Shown piece by piece: positions 22,961 to 35,400 of a DNA stretch of 64,000 bases. The stretch is from Epiperipatus broadwayi (lineage: Eukaryota > Onychophora > Udeonychophora > Euonychophora > Peripatidae). The notes under the pieces are model-generated. The model was not told where the DNA came from. It searched no databases and saw only the letters and a program-made list of their open reading frames with translations. The DNA is taken from NCBI GenBank assembly GCA_028023455.1, contig JAQFVV010006647.1, forward strand, positions 477,001-541,000, given 5' to 3'. The first letter of the stretch is position 1, and every line of letters starts with the position of its first letter. Made by a program: the position numbers and the translations under genes.

Positions 22961-24058
22961 GGTTATAAACATCATCAAAAGAAATTTGACTCTTGGGACT
23001 AAGCAGGTGCTGATTAATATTTATCACTGAACCATTAAGCAGATAGCAGAATTACTGAATACCCTTAGTTTAAGCAATCAATCTACAGAATATTATGATT
23101 ATAAAGAATGTAGTTATAATTTAAAAAGCCCATAAATAAAGATAAAAATGTTACATAATTTGTGTGGGTATGGATGTGGATAATATTTATAGATACTGTC
23201 CATATTGGAAAAATAAGAAAAATTGAAAAATCATAGGAGTATGGGGAAGACCAGAATAATTAAGCATTCATGAAATTATCCCAGTACAAGAAAATCAATA
23301 ACTTCTGATAAATTACCAAAAAGATTTGTATATACAAGTACAAGTATAGATTAAAAAAAACAAGATTCAGAAAATGAAAAAACCAAGATCAAGTCAAAAT
23401 GGATGATTATAAATATACTAGAAACTACTCTAAATTACTAAGGATACAAATGCAATCTCCATTTAAAAACTTCCAGGACAGAGATAAAAGATGACAATTG
23501 ATAATGACTTTAGATGGGTTTTAAATAAAATACATGTATAAAATATTATAAAAAAGATTCATTCCTCTAATATGATCTCTAGATGTGACTTTTCAAAATA
23601 AAATCAAAAGATTCCAAGTAGCTTAGAATGTGTAAGAGTGACAAATCACTAATAGGTTATGAATAATTGTGAACCAATAAAACTTTTCAAAAATCATGAT
23701 TCCAGTCAAGAGCTTCTAGTTATAAAATTAATTGACTTATAGTATCTTAAGGACAGAGACATCCATGCAACTTAAGAAGAAGGATGAGATTAGATATAAA
23801 TTGGCTAAAAACAAAAGTTAAAATGCTTAAGCCATTTTCTAGTGAACAACAAAAAAATGGAAAATATGGTTGGTTGATATGAATCCAGCAATAAAAATGA
23901 AAATTGCCAGCTATGTATAAATTAGAATACTTATCTGAGTATTTTTAAAATCTTGGATAGCATCAGTAATAAGGTGACTATAAAATATATAGTTAAAATG
24001 ATGAGAAATGAAATGTAAAACCCTATTCCATTATCTCATCATTTTAAGGGCAGGGTAT
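22961..24058. other. Degenerate internal region, nothing recognisable
   Basis: No protease, RT or integrase motifs could be found in any frame. A purine run (aagggcaggg) just before 24,059 could be the remains of a polypurine tract. Confidence 0.35.
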
Positions 24059-25057
24059 TGTAACATTATAGGCACTAGCCATTAGATTTAATTAATAAAA
24101 ATAATATTTAATTTTGATTTAATTAAATCTTTTATTTTTTTTACCACATGACAATATAAAAATGTTAAACAGTTGTCTTTAAATAATTTTCTAACATTTT
24201 AAACATCAAATAATTATTTTACTGAATTATAAATGATTGTAAAAAGGAGAAAAAAATATAAAATAATGTAAACAATTTTTTTAAATCTCTCTCTTCAGTA
24301 CTTAGAATTAATTCCTTATTTTAATTTTAACTTTAAAAATGTATTAAGAGAAGAAAATTTTCTCTCTGCTAAATTACTTGATACATTTTAATTTTAAGAG
24401 AGATGAAGTTTTATGTTTAATAGTAGTTCTTAAAAAAAGCAAAAATATGATTTTAATACTTTGTTAAACTTTTATGTTTATTAATTAGAGGTTTCCTTAT
24501 TTCCTTGTTATCTCTTTTTCCAAAGGAAAAGATAGTGTTTATTAAAGCAATCTAATTAATATGATTATCTGGTTTCATTTTTCCAAAAAATTTTAATTAA
24601 AAAAAATGTCAAAAATTTTATGCTTCTAAATTAAGTTTTTGACTTATTTTTAATGTCAATGTTGAAAGAGGGAAACAGCAGAACCATTGTATGTGTAAAA
24701 ACTAATCTAATTGGTTATTAGTAATTATGTCATGTTAAAGATAGATTGTGACATATTTCTTGCATTGGTGGTCGAGAGGTCAGCGCAACTGCCTAGCACT
24801 AGCAGGCAGTTGTCCGGGTTGTGAGTTCGCATCCCGGCCAATGCTATGACACTTAAAAAAAAAGATAGATTGTGACGGACTTAAATCAGAGTTGTTTCAA
24901 AATTATTAAAAGTTGTGGATTAGTCAAAAGATGTAAATTTGTTGTGAGAATTGTTCAGTCTTGACCCAGCTACTGAAAAGACAGTAGAGGAAAAGAAGTT
25001 CCTGACACAGGTGCTAAAGAAAAAAGCAGCAGAAGTCTTATTTAAGCTGTCAAAGTT
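24059..25057 (+). mobile_element. R1 repeat, partial second copy
   Basis: Colinear with about 13,560-15,260 minus the TTAA element. It starts TGTAACATTATAGG after a purine run. It stops within R1 and is followed directly by another R1 start at about 25,058, so the downstream LTR-like region contains an internal duplication. It is interrupted by an S1 SINE. Confidence 0.65.
24753..24860 (+). mobile_element. SINE, family S1, with perfect 16-bp target duplication
   Basis: The best-preserved S1 copy: A-box-like TGGTCGAGAGGTCAGCGC, B box GTTCGCATCCC, conserved CCGGCCAATGCTATGACA and an A tail. It is flanked by exact aaagatagattgtgac at 24,737-24,752 and 24,861-24,876. The duplication and A tail indicate LINE-type target-primed insertion. 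It is 3'-complete and recent relative to R1. Confidence 0.95.
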
Positions 25058-28000
25058 TGCCATTGATAATATAAAACGTTTAAACAATATTATCTTTAAA
25101 TAATTTTCTAACTTTTTTTAATGAATATTTTATGAAGTTATAAAAAGGGAGAGGAAACTAGAAAAAAATGTAACAATTTTTTTGTAATCTGTCTTCAGGA
25201 ATTATAATTAATTACTTGATTTAGTTTTAATTTTGGAAATGTATTAAGAGAAGAAATTTTTTGCTTTATTAAATTACTTCATAAATTTTTAAGCCTAACT
25301 TAGGAGAGATAAAGTTTTATGTTTAACTATTCCACTGATTAATGTGAAGATATATGCATTTTATATTAATTCAGTCTCTGGTGAGAATGTTGGCAAGTTT
25401 TATGTTGTAATAGGTGTATTTTCATACATACATTAGAATATAAAATTTTAGTTTGAGAAAAATTCTATAGATGGCAAGAATATCAAAATTATGGCAAGAT
25501 AATGCAGATTTGGTGCCATTGTGACATGTGCTGCTTTTCTAATCTGACATTTTTTGATATGACCAGTTTTATGAAATTGTTTGAAGAAAATAGTTTGAAT
25601 AACCAGAAATGTGTTTATTTGCAAATTTATTGCAATTCAAAATATTTTTTATACAATAATTGATATAATATTTATTACAAATCAAAAATATAAGTTATTT
25701 ATCATTTATTTTGAATGGAAATATTTTACATTGAAAAATAAAACATTTTATTAGCAGACAATGCAAATATAGCCTAAAGTTATTTAGAAGCTTAGCTTGC
25801 TGTGTAATCCTAATTATAAGAACAAATACTAAGATATAATGATTTTGCAATGAATATTAAACATTTTAAACTTTTAAAGCACAATTCATTAGATATAAAA
25901 TAAAAAGTAAATATTTGTTCATGTTTTTTTTAAAAAAGACAAACAATGGAGATTTCATTAATTTTGTAAAGTGAAAATAGTCTTTCTAGAAATGATAAAA
26001 GCTTTTTGTTTTCATTACAATTTCATTTTTTTAATATTTTCAGAAATCAAATGTAAACATTTAAAATTTATTGCACTGGTAAACAAAAATATCTATCAAA
26101 TGAAGTTAAATTTATTATTTTCTGATAAGTATTAATGGTTTAATCTTAAATTCTATGTTGAATTTGGGAGAAAAGAAGTGTTAGATAATTAATTATTTTA
26201 TTTTTTAATGTGAAGATATTCATTTTTTATTAATTCATTCTGGTAATGTTGGCAAACATTATATTGTAATATGCATATTTTCAGATATACATTAGAATAT
26301 AAAATTTTAGTTTGAAAAAATTCTATAGATGTCAAGAAAGTCAAAAATTTGGCAGGATAATAAGGATTTTGCTTCACCATGATATGTGCTGCATTTGTAG
26401 TTTAACATTTTTTGATATCACTATTTTTATGAAATAGTTTAGAAAAAATAGTTTGAATAATCAAAAATATGTTTATATGCAAATTTATTACATTTTGAAA
26501 TACTTTAATACAATAATTTACATAATATTTATTACAAATATAAATTATTAATCATTCATTTTGAATGGAAGTACTTTATTTTTAAAAATGGAACATTATA
26601 GACAGTGCAAATATAGTCTAAAGCTGTTTAGAAGCTTAGTTTACTACATAATCAGTCTAATTATAATAATGAGTAAGAAAATGTCATAATTTTGCAATAA
26701 ATATGAATAAATTTTAAATCTTTAAAGTATAATTTGTTAGATTTAAGAAAAATAAGTAAATATTTGCTCAGATTTTTTTTAAAAATGACAAATAATGGAG
26801 ATTTCATTAATTTAGTTAAATTGAAAATAGTCTTTTAGAAATGATGGCATATGAAGCTTTTTGTTTTCATTATAATTTCATTTTTTTAATATTTTCAGAA
26901 ATCAAATGTAAACATTTAGAATTTATTTCATGAGTAAACAAAAATATATATCGAATGAAGCCAAATTTATTATTTTTTGATAAATAATAATGGTTTAATC
27001 TTAAATTCTATGTTTAATGTGAGAACAAAGAAAATGCTAAATGTTAGAGAAGTGTTAGAGAATTAATAGTATTTTTTTTAAAAAAGAAAAAATATGGTTT
27101 TAACATTTTATTAAAATTTCACTTTTATTAATCAGAGGGTTTCTTTCTTTTCTCTTTATCTTTCTCTAAAGAAAAAGGTACTGTTTATCAAATCAACCTA
27201 ATTAGTCTGATTATCTTGTTTTCATTTTTGCAAAAAAAAAAATAAATTAAAAAAGTAATGTCAAAAAGTCTTTGATTCTAATTTAAATTTTTTAGTTTTT
27301 TCAATGTGAATGTTGAAGGAGGAAAATAGCCAGACCATTGTATTTATAAAAACTGACCTAATTGGTTATTACTAATTGCATCATATTGGAAACAGATTAT
27401 GATTTTCTTGAAGCAGGGTTGTTCCAAAATTATAAAAAAAGTGAATTTGTCAGAAGATATAAATATTTTGTGAGAAGAATTATATTGATACAGTTGCTGA
27501 AAAAACAGTAGAAGAAAAGAAGTTCTTGACACATCTGCTGAAGAAGAAAACTGCAAAAATCTTATTTACACCATTGAAGTTTTAATCAAGTTGTTACCAC
27601 ACTATGATTTTAGTTTTAAAGTGTTTTCTACAAAGAAAACAATGGAAATTTTTTTTAATACTTCAGAAAACAATGGATTGATTAAAGCTAAAATCATCTT
27701 CCTTCATGTAACCTGTCTTCACTGGAATGAACTGTAAGGAAGAAAAATGCCCCTAAAATAATCTAAAACTTTGTCTTTAACCAAGAGCATGAGTGTCTAT
27801 GTGTTAGCCTTATCTGAAAAATTTATTTAAATGAAAAGGGGTAAATATTTACTATTTGGTAGCCTGAAAAAACTGCACTCCAAAAAGAAACATTAATCTT
27901 GTACATGATATAAAAGCCTTCAAGAAGAAAACCAATATGGAAACTGGAAAATTATAACAGCAAAAGACTGCAAAAAATTTAAAATTATGGTTAAAGTATT

Positions 28001-29335
28001 TTTATATGCACATGTATTTTCGTTTACAGTTAAAAAAGAGGATTGTTTTACAGTAGTAATAATTTTATAAAAATAAGAATTGATAATTTTGAATAATTTC
28101 ATTAATTTAATATTTTTAGTGAAATATGTTTTTTAATACATTCAGTTTTTCTCTCAAGATTATGTAAGAGGTTTTTGGAAAACTTAATTTTGTTAAATTT
28201 TCAAATAATTTTTTGAAATTTTTTTTTATTTTGAATTTCTTTCCAAAATTTAACAAAGAATTAATTAGTCTAATTTAAAGATTATCTCTGATTTTGAAAA
28301 TTCTATTTTTTCAACTTTTGTTAGTTAAAGAAATAAATCAATAAAAGCAAAAGTTAATTAATTCAATGAATAAAAATCAACTTTTACTTATATTTTTTAT
28401 GAACCTACATTTTTTTTTGATAAAATGAAAATTTTGAAGTTTCATATTATTATGCCATTTTGTTATTTATTGTTATATTAGTTATTAAACAATTGTTTGA
28501 AAAATATATATTATTAATGTCAAGGTCTTTATTTTTGCAGCTATCTGTTACATAATTGGCAGTGTGTGTGACTTGATTTTAATACAACTTAAATTTTAGG
28601 GATTTTTAAATTATCCCAGTAAAGCTATTTAATTATAACATATTAAATGTATAAATGTTTTAAAATTATTTAGAATAAATTGTTATATTTAGTTATTTTT
28701 TATTTACCATAATAATTTATAGAGTTCCTGCTTTCTGAGCTATATTATTCTAGAATGGTCACTTATAAAAATTGGGGCTTTATGTTGGTGTTTGGATATC
28801 CAGATAATACTACTGTATGGTTCAATAATATGTCTTTAAAATCTATTCACTACATTTCATTTTATTTTTTTAGTAGGAATTAAGATTATAGTTGCCCAGT
28901 ACCTTAATTTAACTATGTGAGCAGAACATTGATGATGATCAGCATGGTTTAGTAACTCAGTATTATTTTTTAATTATGATTAATGGATTAACTCTTAAAT
29001 CTCCACATCTAAATTATTGTTATATAGTGGTTAGATAAGTAGCCTGTTGTAATGTACATCTTTTATTTCTAGTAGATTCATTTCAAATTCAATGACAATC
29101 ATGACTGTTTATTTTGTTGTTGATGGTTCATGATGATGAATGATATGATTACTTTTGTTTAATACTGGGAGAATTTATAGTTAGTTTTATTCTTTACTAA
29201 TCACTCTGCTCTCATTCACTGAATATTCTATATCTATTCTAAATTAATTATATTTAATTTTGATTTTTAAATGTGGGGATGATGACAGTTTCACATCTTT
29301 CTATATTTGCCCTTTCTATGCCCCATACCATTACA
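25058..29335 (+). mobile_element. R1 repeat, third copy, split by a tandem insert
   Basis: 25,058-25,335 matches about 13,690-13,960, and 27,065-29,335 matches about 13,970-16,955 without the TTAA element. It ends ccataccattaca directly before an AT-rich atatatgtatata run, consistent with an LTR end set against a microsatellite. The 1.7 kb between the halves is absent from the 13.6 kb copy. Confidence 0.65.
25336..27064. repeat. Diverged tandem pair, unit about 860 bp, inside R1
   Basis: 25,336-26,195 and 26,205-27,064 are colinear and share tgtgaagatat, atacattagaatataaaatt, gacattttttgatat and attttcagaaatcaaatg. They are much more diverged than the young elements. No coding capacity is seen. 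The pair could be two abutting solo LTRs or a small satellite. Confidence 0.75.
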
Positions 29336-29744
29336 ATATATGTATATATCCTTAAATTAAAAGAACAGTGACTCTTTCAAAAGTAAGCAATAAGTTGTAT
29401 TTATATATTAGACTATTTTTATCATCTAATGTGAGTACAAATGTCTTTAGAAAAATTTAACTTCATTTAAATATACCAAATACATTCAATTGTTAGTAAT
29501 AGCACATAGGTTAATATATGCACAATGTTTTAAGAGGTATCATTCTCCCCTCTTCTTCAGGTGTTGCTGCTTTGACCAGTGACAGTACTAGCATGGGACA
29601 TGAACCTGGACCTTTAGATTTTTGAGTATTGAATTATAAGGTAACCTAACCAACTGAGCTATCCTGCCAAAACCAAACCAACTTAGCCATCCTGCCAAAG
29701 GCAACAGTGAGTAGAAATTTCATATATTTATTTATGAAGTTCCT

Positions 29745-30100
29745 TCAAATTTTTCCACTTTTTCCCTAAGAGCAAAGTTGATTAATGGTTTATATACATT
29801 ATGTATAGTCACAGTAGGCTGACTTATGGTATTGTTTACCATTGTCATGTGAGCAGCTTCTTCAAATTTTTTTTTGTACCTTTTTTTGTATATCCAAAAT
29901 TTTTGTATTTTCCCAAATTAAATATAGGTTCATTGGTACATAATGGTCTGCTACCTTAGACACATCTGTTTTTTTCTTCTAATCATCAGTTTGTGTTCTT
30001 GCAAGCACTTCTCAATTAAATGGCTGGTCTCACCAATAAATGTTCTTCCACATTCACATGGTACTTCACAGATGCAGTTTTTCTTTTCAGCATTTCAAGT
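29745..30100 (-). pseudogene. Penelope-like GIY-YIG endonuclease relic, left arm
   Basis: On the minus strand, starting near 30,098, it reads CEVPCECGRTFIGET, the GIY-YIG core with a Cys-x-Cys finger as seen in Penelope-like endonucleases. A helix with LQEHKLMIRR follows. The frame then breaks. Later parts match the right-arm copy at nucleotide level but carry indels. The endonuclease would nick the insertion target; this copy is dead. Confidence 0.75.
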
Positions 30101-30255
30101 TTAGTCTTTGAAGATCTTAGAATTTCTTTTAGTGTTGTATGGTTCTGGCAAGCAATTCTAATGTTATCTGCAATTGGTATAACATTAGAGCAACTTCCCA
30201 GACCTATATTAGACTATGAGGAATTCCAAAATCTACAAAGACAACTTGAAATGCT

Positions 30256-30596
30256 GAAAAGAAAAACTGCATCTATGAAATACCATGTGAATGTGGAAGT
30301 ACATACCTTGGTGAGACTAATCATTCCATTGTGAAGTGCTTGAAAGAACACAAACTGATGATTAAAAGAGAACAGATGTATCTAAGGTAGTAGACCATGT
30401 ATATACCAATGAACCTATGTTTAATTGGGAAAGTATAAAAATATCAGATATACAAGAAAAGGTACAAAAAAGAAAATTTAAAGATGCTGCTCACATGACA
30501 ATGGCAAACAATCCCATAAGTCAACCTACTAAGGGTATACATAATGTATGGAAACTAATAATCAACTTTGCTCTTAGAAAAAAGTGGAAAAATTAG
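30256..30596 (+). pseudogene. Penelope-like GIY-YIG endonuclease relic, right arm
   Basis: From 30,268 it reads CIYEIPCECGSTYLGET, then SIVKCLKEHKLMIK, then after a frameshift at about 30,361 VVDHVYTNEPMFNW and on to a stop at 30,594. The order (GIY-like strand, CEC, YLGET, EH helix, H-x-x-x-x-x-E...W segment, C-terminal basic helix) is that of Penelope-like C-termini. It is better preserved than the left arm. There is one clear frameshift and the RT is lacking. Confidence 0.8.
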
Positions 30597-30639
30597 GAAG
30601 AGCCTCATATATAAGTATATAATTTTTGCTGACTGTTGC

Positions 30640-30750
30640 CTTTGGCAGGGTGGCTTAGTTGGTTAGGCATTACCTTAGAATTCAATACTGAAGAATCTAA
30701 GGGCCCAGATTCAATTCCCATGCTAGTACTGTCACTGGTCAAGCCAGCAA
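30640..30750 (+). other. tRNA-like segment in the element tail (mirrored at 29,571-29,695)
   Basis: GTGGCTTAGTTGGTTAGG (A-box-like) and CAGATTCAATTCCC (B-box-like) are correctly spaced for a tRNA-derived head. The mirror copy on the minus strand of the left arm has GGTTCATGTCCC. It is either a SINE inserted before the inverted duplication formed or a part of the element tail. It is not a working tRNA. Confidence 0.6.
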
Positions 30751-30923
30751 CATCTGAAAAAGAGAGGAGAATAATACATCTCAAAATGTTGTGCATATAC
30801 TAACCTGTGTGCTATTACTAATAATTGAATGTATTTCAAATATTTAAATAAAGTTAAATTTTTCTAAAGACATTCAATAAGCATATTAGATTATGAAAAT
30901 AGTCTAATATATAAATACAACTA

Positions 30924-31394
30924 AAACACCATCATCACAAACCTTCAGGAAAACAATAAGCAATAAGTTGTCTTAAAAAAGTGAACAGAGATTTAATTCC
31001 AAATTTTAACATCCACTTTATAATAAAGATTTGACATTCAGTTAATATGACTTTGGTTGATATATTGCACTCTTATTCAACATTCTTACTATATAATCTA
31101 AATAGCTACATCATTGTAAATTCTTCTAAAAAAATATAATTAATGTTATACTGAATATGTATTGTATTTACAACATGCGTATTGAACCTACAAGTGTATA
31201 AGGAAACAAACTTTAGAATGGCCAAATATTTCTTTTTAAATAAGTTGCTTGGTTGGGTGTAATAAAATTCAAAATCTGTTGTTTATTATGTGGATAATAT
31301 ATTAAAAATTGTAATTCAACACTAAATTGGTCACAATTTAAGTGAATATGTCTTCATCACATGATCACCATTTCTTATGCTTGCTCAAGCTGTT
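30924..31394. other. AT-rich non-coding DNA
   Basis: No feature recognised. Confidence 0.45.
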
Positions 31395-31753
31395 AAAACA
31401 GGCAAAACTCTCCATATGTAGTGCCACTCAGTGCAATCCAAAGTAATCAATGGATATCAGAAGGATTGTGCATAAAATCCCTATCTAGTGCCTACTCATC
31501 CAGTATCCCCAGACCAGTTTTTAGCTTGTGGCTTTCATCAGTGAGGAGTCTTAGATCTGAGAGGAACCTTGGATCTGAGAGTGCTCAATTCCATGGCTTC
31601 TCACTGATAAAAGCCATAAGCTGGAAACTAGTCTGGAGTTATTTGATGAGTAGGAATTAGATAGGGATATTATGCACACGCCTTCTAGCATCCATTGATT
31701 ACTCTGGCTTGCACTGAGTGGCACTACTGTATGGAGAGTTTTGTCTGTTTTGT
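31395..31753. mobile_element. Fold-back element, about 360 bp, arms about 165 bp
   Basis: The left arm (from aaaacaggcaaaactctcc) and the right arm (to ggagagttttgtctgtttt) are inverted copies at about 85% identity, meeting near 31,572. Shared landmarks are gtgccactcagtgca, gtaatcaatggat and cctactcatc. An opening at 31,421-31,660 just crosses the hairpin. A diverged fragment of the same family is at 40,905-41,005. Confidence 0.85.
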
Positions 31754-33765
31754 GAAGATGTCTGCCATGAGAATAATATGAACTACTGAATGATCAGTAA
31801 ATAAACTTGGTTGATTCTTTTTCCATATATTTCTACTATAAGAGATGACATCAAGAACTATTATATTTTGTCATCAGCAATTAATGGCAATTTGATTGAT
31901 GACCAGATAAAAGGCGACAATAAGATATTAATTGGTAATTCATATATCTTACAAGAAAATATGGACTGTTGGTAAGTAGCCAGATGTCAATGGAATGCCA
32001 TTATAACAGCAGAAACTAGCAATGATAGTCTTTTGAAATGATACTTTGTAAGAGTATTATCATTTTGCATCATTATTCATAACACTTAACATGTGTTCTC
32101 CTTTCTGATGAAAATAGATTGTACACAAAATCTTAATATTTGGCATATTATATAAAAAATTAAATGGTAGTGACAAATAAAATATTGTTATTGGATATGA
32201 AAATTGGATAATATATTTTAAAGGTATTGATTGTAATAGCTCTCCTATTTGCAAAGCTATACTCTTTTCTAACAATGCTCCTCTCTGAAGTTTTCTTATA
32301 TCTCTATTTTTTCCATATTTTCATTCAGTATAATAACCAAATGATTTATTGCTTAAGTGATTATAAGGTATTAAATTAATGAAAATCCCAGAGCAGGAGA
32401 ACAATGGTCCATTAACCTTTATTTCATCAGTCTACCATTTGAGCAGTGTTAAGTGATGACAGACAGGTATTTCAATATAGACTTTTTATTTTTTCAGATA
32501 AGGTATCTGACAATGATTGATTATTTGAAGTTCCAGGCAGTTGGGACTATTTGATAGATTTCTTTAAGAAGTCTTCACAATCTCATCATTTCTGTGATTT
32601 TATTTAACAAGATTTTTGATTTCATATTGAAATCAGTCATTTTTCTCTAATCATTTGTATTTGAAGTTCATCCATATACTCTACATTTCCATGCTCAGGT
32701 TTTTATCATACTTTATAGAGGTTACTATTCCTTTTTTTATGTTGCTTTTACTTGGGAAGCAGAAAAATCTGGCATTATAACATAGATATGGCCAAGTCTA
32801 TTATAACATCCACAATGTAAACAATTTTTTCTCAAACCATAGGCATCAGATATCCCAGTTTACATTACCTAAAACAATTAGAATATTTATTATGGAATAT
32901 ACATGGTGATTTATCATAAGAATTCATGATGCTATTTTATTATCTTCTTAATGAAGCTTTAAATAAAAACTCATAGATTTTGGTTTTCATGATTTACTCA
33001 ATTTTTTTTAATGATTTATTATTTCATTTCACAGACTACCATTATATTTAATAATATCTTAGTATAAGCACAATCATTAAATATAATTGTGATGTCTGTA
33101 ATTTTTTGAAAATATTATAATTTATTTCCACTGATGATAAAAATTTAACTCTTACCAGCCATTGTATCTATAATGTTTAAATAAACTATTTCAAATGATC
33201 CATTGGTGGAAAAAGAGACACAAAGTTACCTACCAATTAGACCTTCTCTACTAATAATTCAATGTGTTCATCATTATAAAGACTTTACAAAATAAGAATA
33301 TCGTCAGTTACTGCATATATTAAATGAATAGGCATTAATTTTTTCAGATTTTTTTTTCAAAATTAAATTCCAGATGTTATTTATGACCTGATATAATTAT
33401 CTGATGGTAGAAATTGATCAATCATATTCAGTCAAGATCTCAGGCTTTTTAATGATATTTGTTACAGGCTATCATTATCACAAGGTTGTTCCTTTTTTAT
33501 CCCCATTTGATTTAAAGTTTGTTTTTAAACTATGATGAACAAAAGAAAATATTTATAATTTCCATGCCACTTTTATTATTAATGATTTTATACATAATTT
33601 AGTCTTAATACCTATGTCATTGTTCTGAAGGCCTACGTCAGTACTGCAGATGCTAAATAAAAAATACGATAATCTGTGAAAGTGATTTAGACTGATTTCA
33701 TGCATCCATTAATATATCTTTTAAACTTATAAAATGAGTTATTTATTTATAGAGCACTATTTTTT
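31754..33765. other. AT-rich non-coding DNA, 2 kb
   Basis: No coding region, RNA or repeat was recognised on either strand. Confidence 0.5.
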
Positions 33766-33767
33766 TA

Positions 33768-34040
33768 ATTGTAGTAATAATTAGGGACCACTCCACTACA
33801 CATTTGCTAGATAGCTTTTAAATATTTAATGACTACTAACTTTTCCAAACACAAGATGTCTTTTGAAAAGACAGAATGAAATCACAAATCCACTCCATCT
33901 TTTTAACCTAAATGTATATGTATAGGCAAATCTTAAGCATTTGGAAATGAAAGCATGAAGATATTAAATGAGAGTATTCATTAAATGTTTAAAATATATC
34001 TAGTGCATGTGTAATGGAATGAACCCTAATTATTATTACA
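33768..34040. mobile_element. MITE with about 60-bp TIRs
   Basis: It begins aataattagggaccactcca and ends with the inverse (tggaatgaaccctaattatt). Terminal similarity extends about 60 bp to the aatattt/aaacattt-aatga strings. It is about 270 bp with no coding capacity. Confidence 0.7.
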
Positions 34041-34177
34041 GTTTAAAAACAAAACAAAACATAACACTATATAAATAAATAATTCATTATATATGTTTAA
34101 CATTTCATTGAAAATTATAAAAATTTCACAAGGATCATTCATTAAGCCATAGTAAAAGGAATTGAAAGTGATTATTT

Positions 34178-34352
34178 AATATCTTCATGCTCTCATTTTC
34201 AAATGTTTAAAATTAGACTATACATATACATGTGTGGAGTGGATTCATTTTCTTTTCAAAAGACTTTATCTTGTGTTTGGAAAGGAGAGTATTCATTAAA
34301 TGTTTAAAATCTATCTAGCTAATGTATAATGTGGTGATCCCTAATTATTATT
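34178..34352. mobile_element. Second, partial, inverted copy of the 33.77 kb MITE
   Basis: Its reverse complement matches 33,770-33,970 (tccaaacacaagat, cttttgaaaaga, gtatatgtatag, gcatgaagatattaa) and it ends gtgatccctaattattatt. The pair forms a larger fold-back over 33,768-34,352. Confidence 0.75.
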
Positions 34353-35400
34353 AATATATCTTTTAAATATTTGTCAATATTATAGATTCTATCATGAACC
34401 AGTTAAAGTTTTGGATAGTCTGTCATTTCACACACAATAGGGATTTGGTCAAAAATAATCACTTTTACAGTCAATGCCTTGCAAATAAAATCCCAAGTGG
34501 CATTGACATATGATCTTTTTCTTACTACCATTGGCCATGAATAGATAAAAAATATTGCATTGATCAGGTGATACACAAGAGTCTCTTATTTCTCCTTTTG
34601 TATGAAAGATTAGGTTATTATATTCTTTAATTGCTATAAAGTCAGTAAATGTATATATTATAATATAGAAATATTAAATCGCCACACATGATTAAGAAAT
34701 TCAGAATCACCCTCTGTGAAATAAATATATAAATATATTAGAGTTCATATTTGAAAATAGACAGTCTCAAAAATAATAACTATTTCAGTTTAGTGTTAAG
34801 TACTGGAATTATTTTCATATATATAATATCTAAAATCGAGAATGCAATTATAATTAACTCAATAAATCTATTTCTCAACATGGCATTATTTTTTAACTAA
34901 ATACAACATAATTGGTGACATGGGTAAACTTATATAAAGAGAATGAAAATACAGAAAATGAATAAGTTTTTTAAATAAAAATTTACAAATGTGAAAATTG
35001 AGTCAATGTATCAAATCCAGATGATTTTGCTTATATAGATTGAACCAGATGCTTTATCTGATTCAATGGTTTCATTTCCAAGAATAAAACTAACTTTTAT
35101 TTCCATTAAATGTCTTAAATTAAAAAGAAAACTTTAAAAATTGTTTAGAAGAGTACGTGTAATATCTCACATACTCAGTTATGTTTTAAAATAGATCATT
35201 TTACCTTTTGATAAATTTAATTTCTAAAATAGTTTTCTTTTACTGCTTGCTTTTATTTATTTTTATCAAATTTTTTAAAAGCAAGCAAACTTGTTAATTG
35301 CATTCCTGTTTCTTTTATTTTAATTACAATCCATTTTAGTTTAATTTTAAAAGCAGTGATTTAATTTTGTGTTGTTGTTTTTCTATAAGATAATCCCTGG
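34353..35400. other. AT-rich non-coding DNA
   Basis: No feature recognised. Confidence 0.45.

Larger units (their letters stand above)
29393..30923. mobile_element. Palindrome of two head-to-head Penelope-like element copies
   Basis: Left arm 29,393-30,167 and right arm 30,179-30,923 are inverted copies over about 750 bp each, with an 11-nt centre (30,168-30,178). Both arms read outward from the centre: the C-terminal part of a GIY-YIG-type endonuclease ORF, a tRNA-like segment, then a shared tail. RT sequence, expected upstream of the endonuclease, is missing. Both copies are therefore 5'-truncated and joined at the truncation. Penelope-like elements are known for inverted and partial-tandem copies. 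Confidence 0.8.

Noticed and set aside
24760-24850. tRNA gene with intact A and B boxes
   Set aside because: It has an A tail, target duplications and three relatives, which define a SINE; no proper cloverleaf could be drawn.
30020-30334. 104-codon plus-strand opening at the palindrome centre
   Set aside because: It reads antisense through the left Penelope arm, crosses the centre and enters the right arm in the wrong frame.
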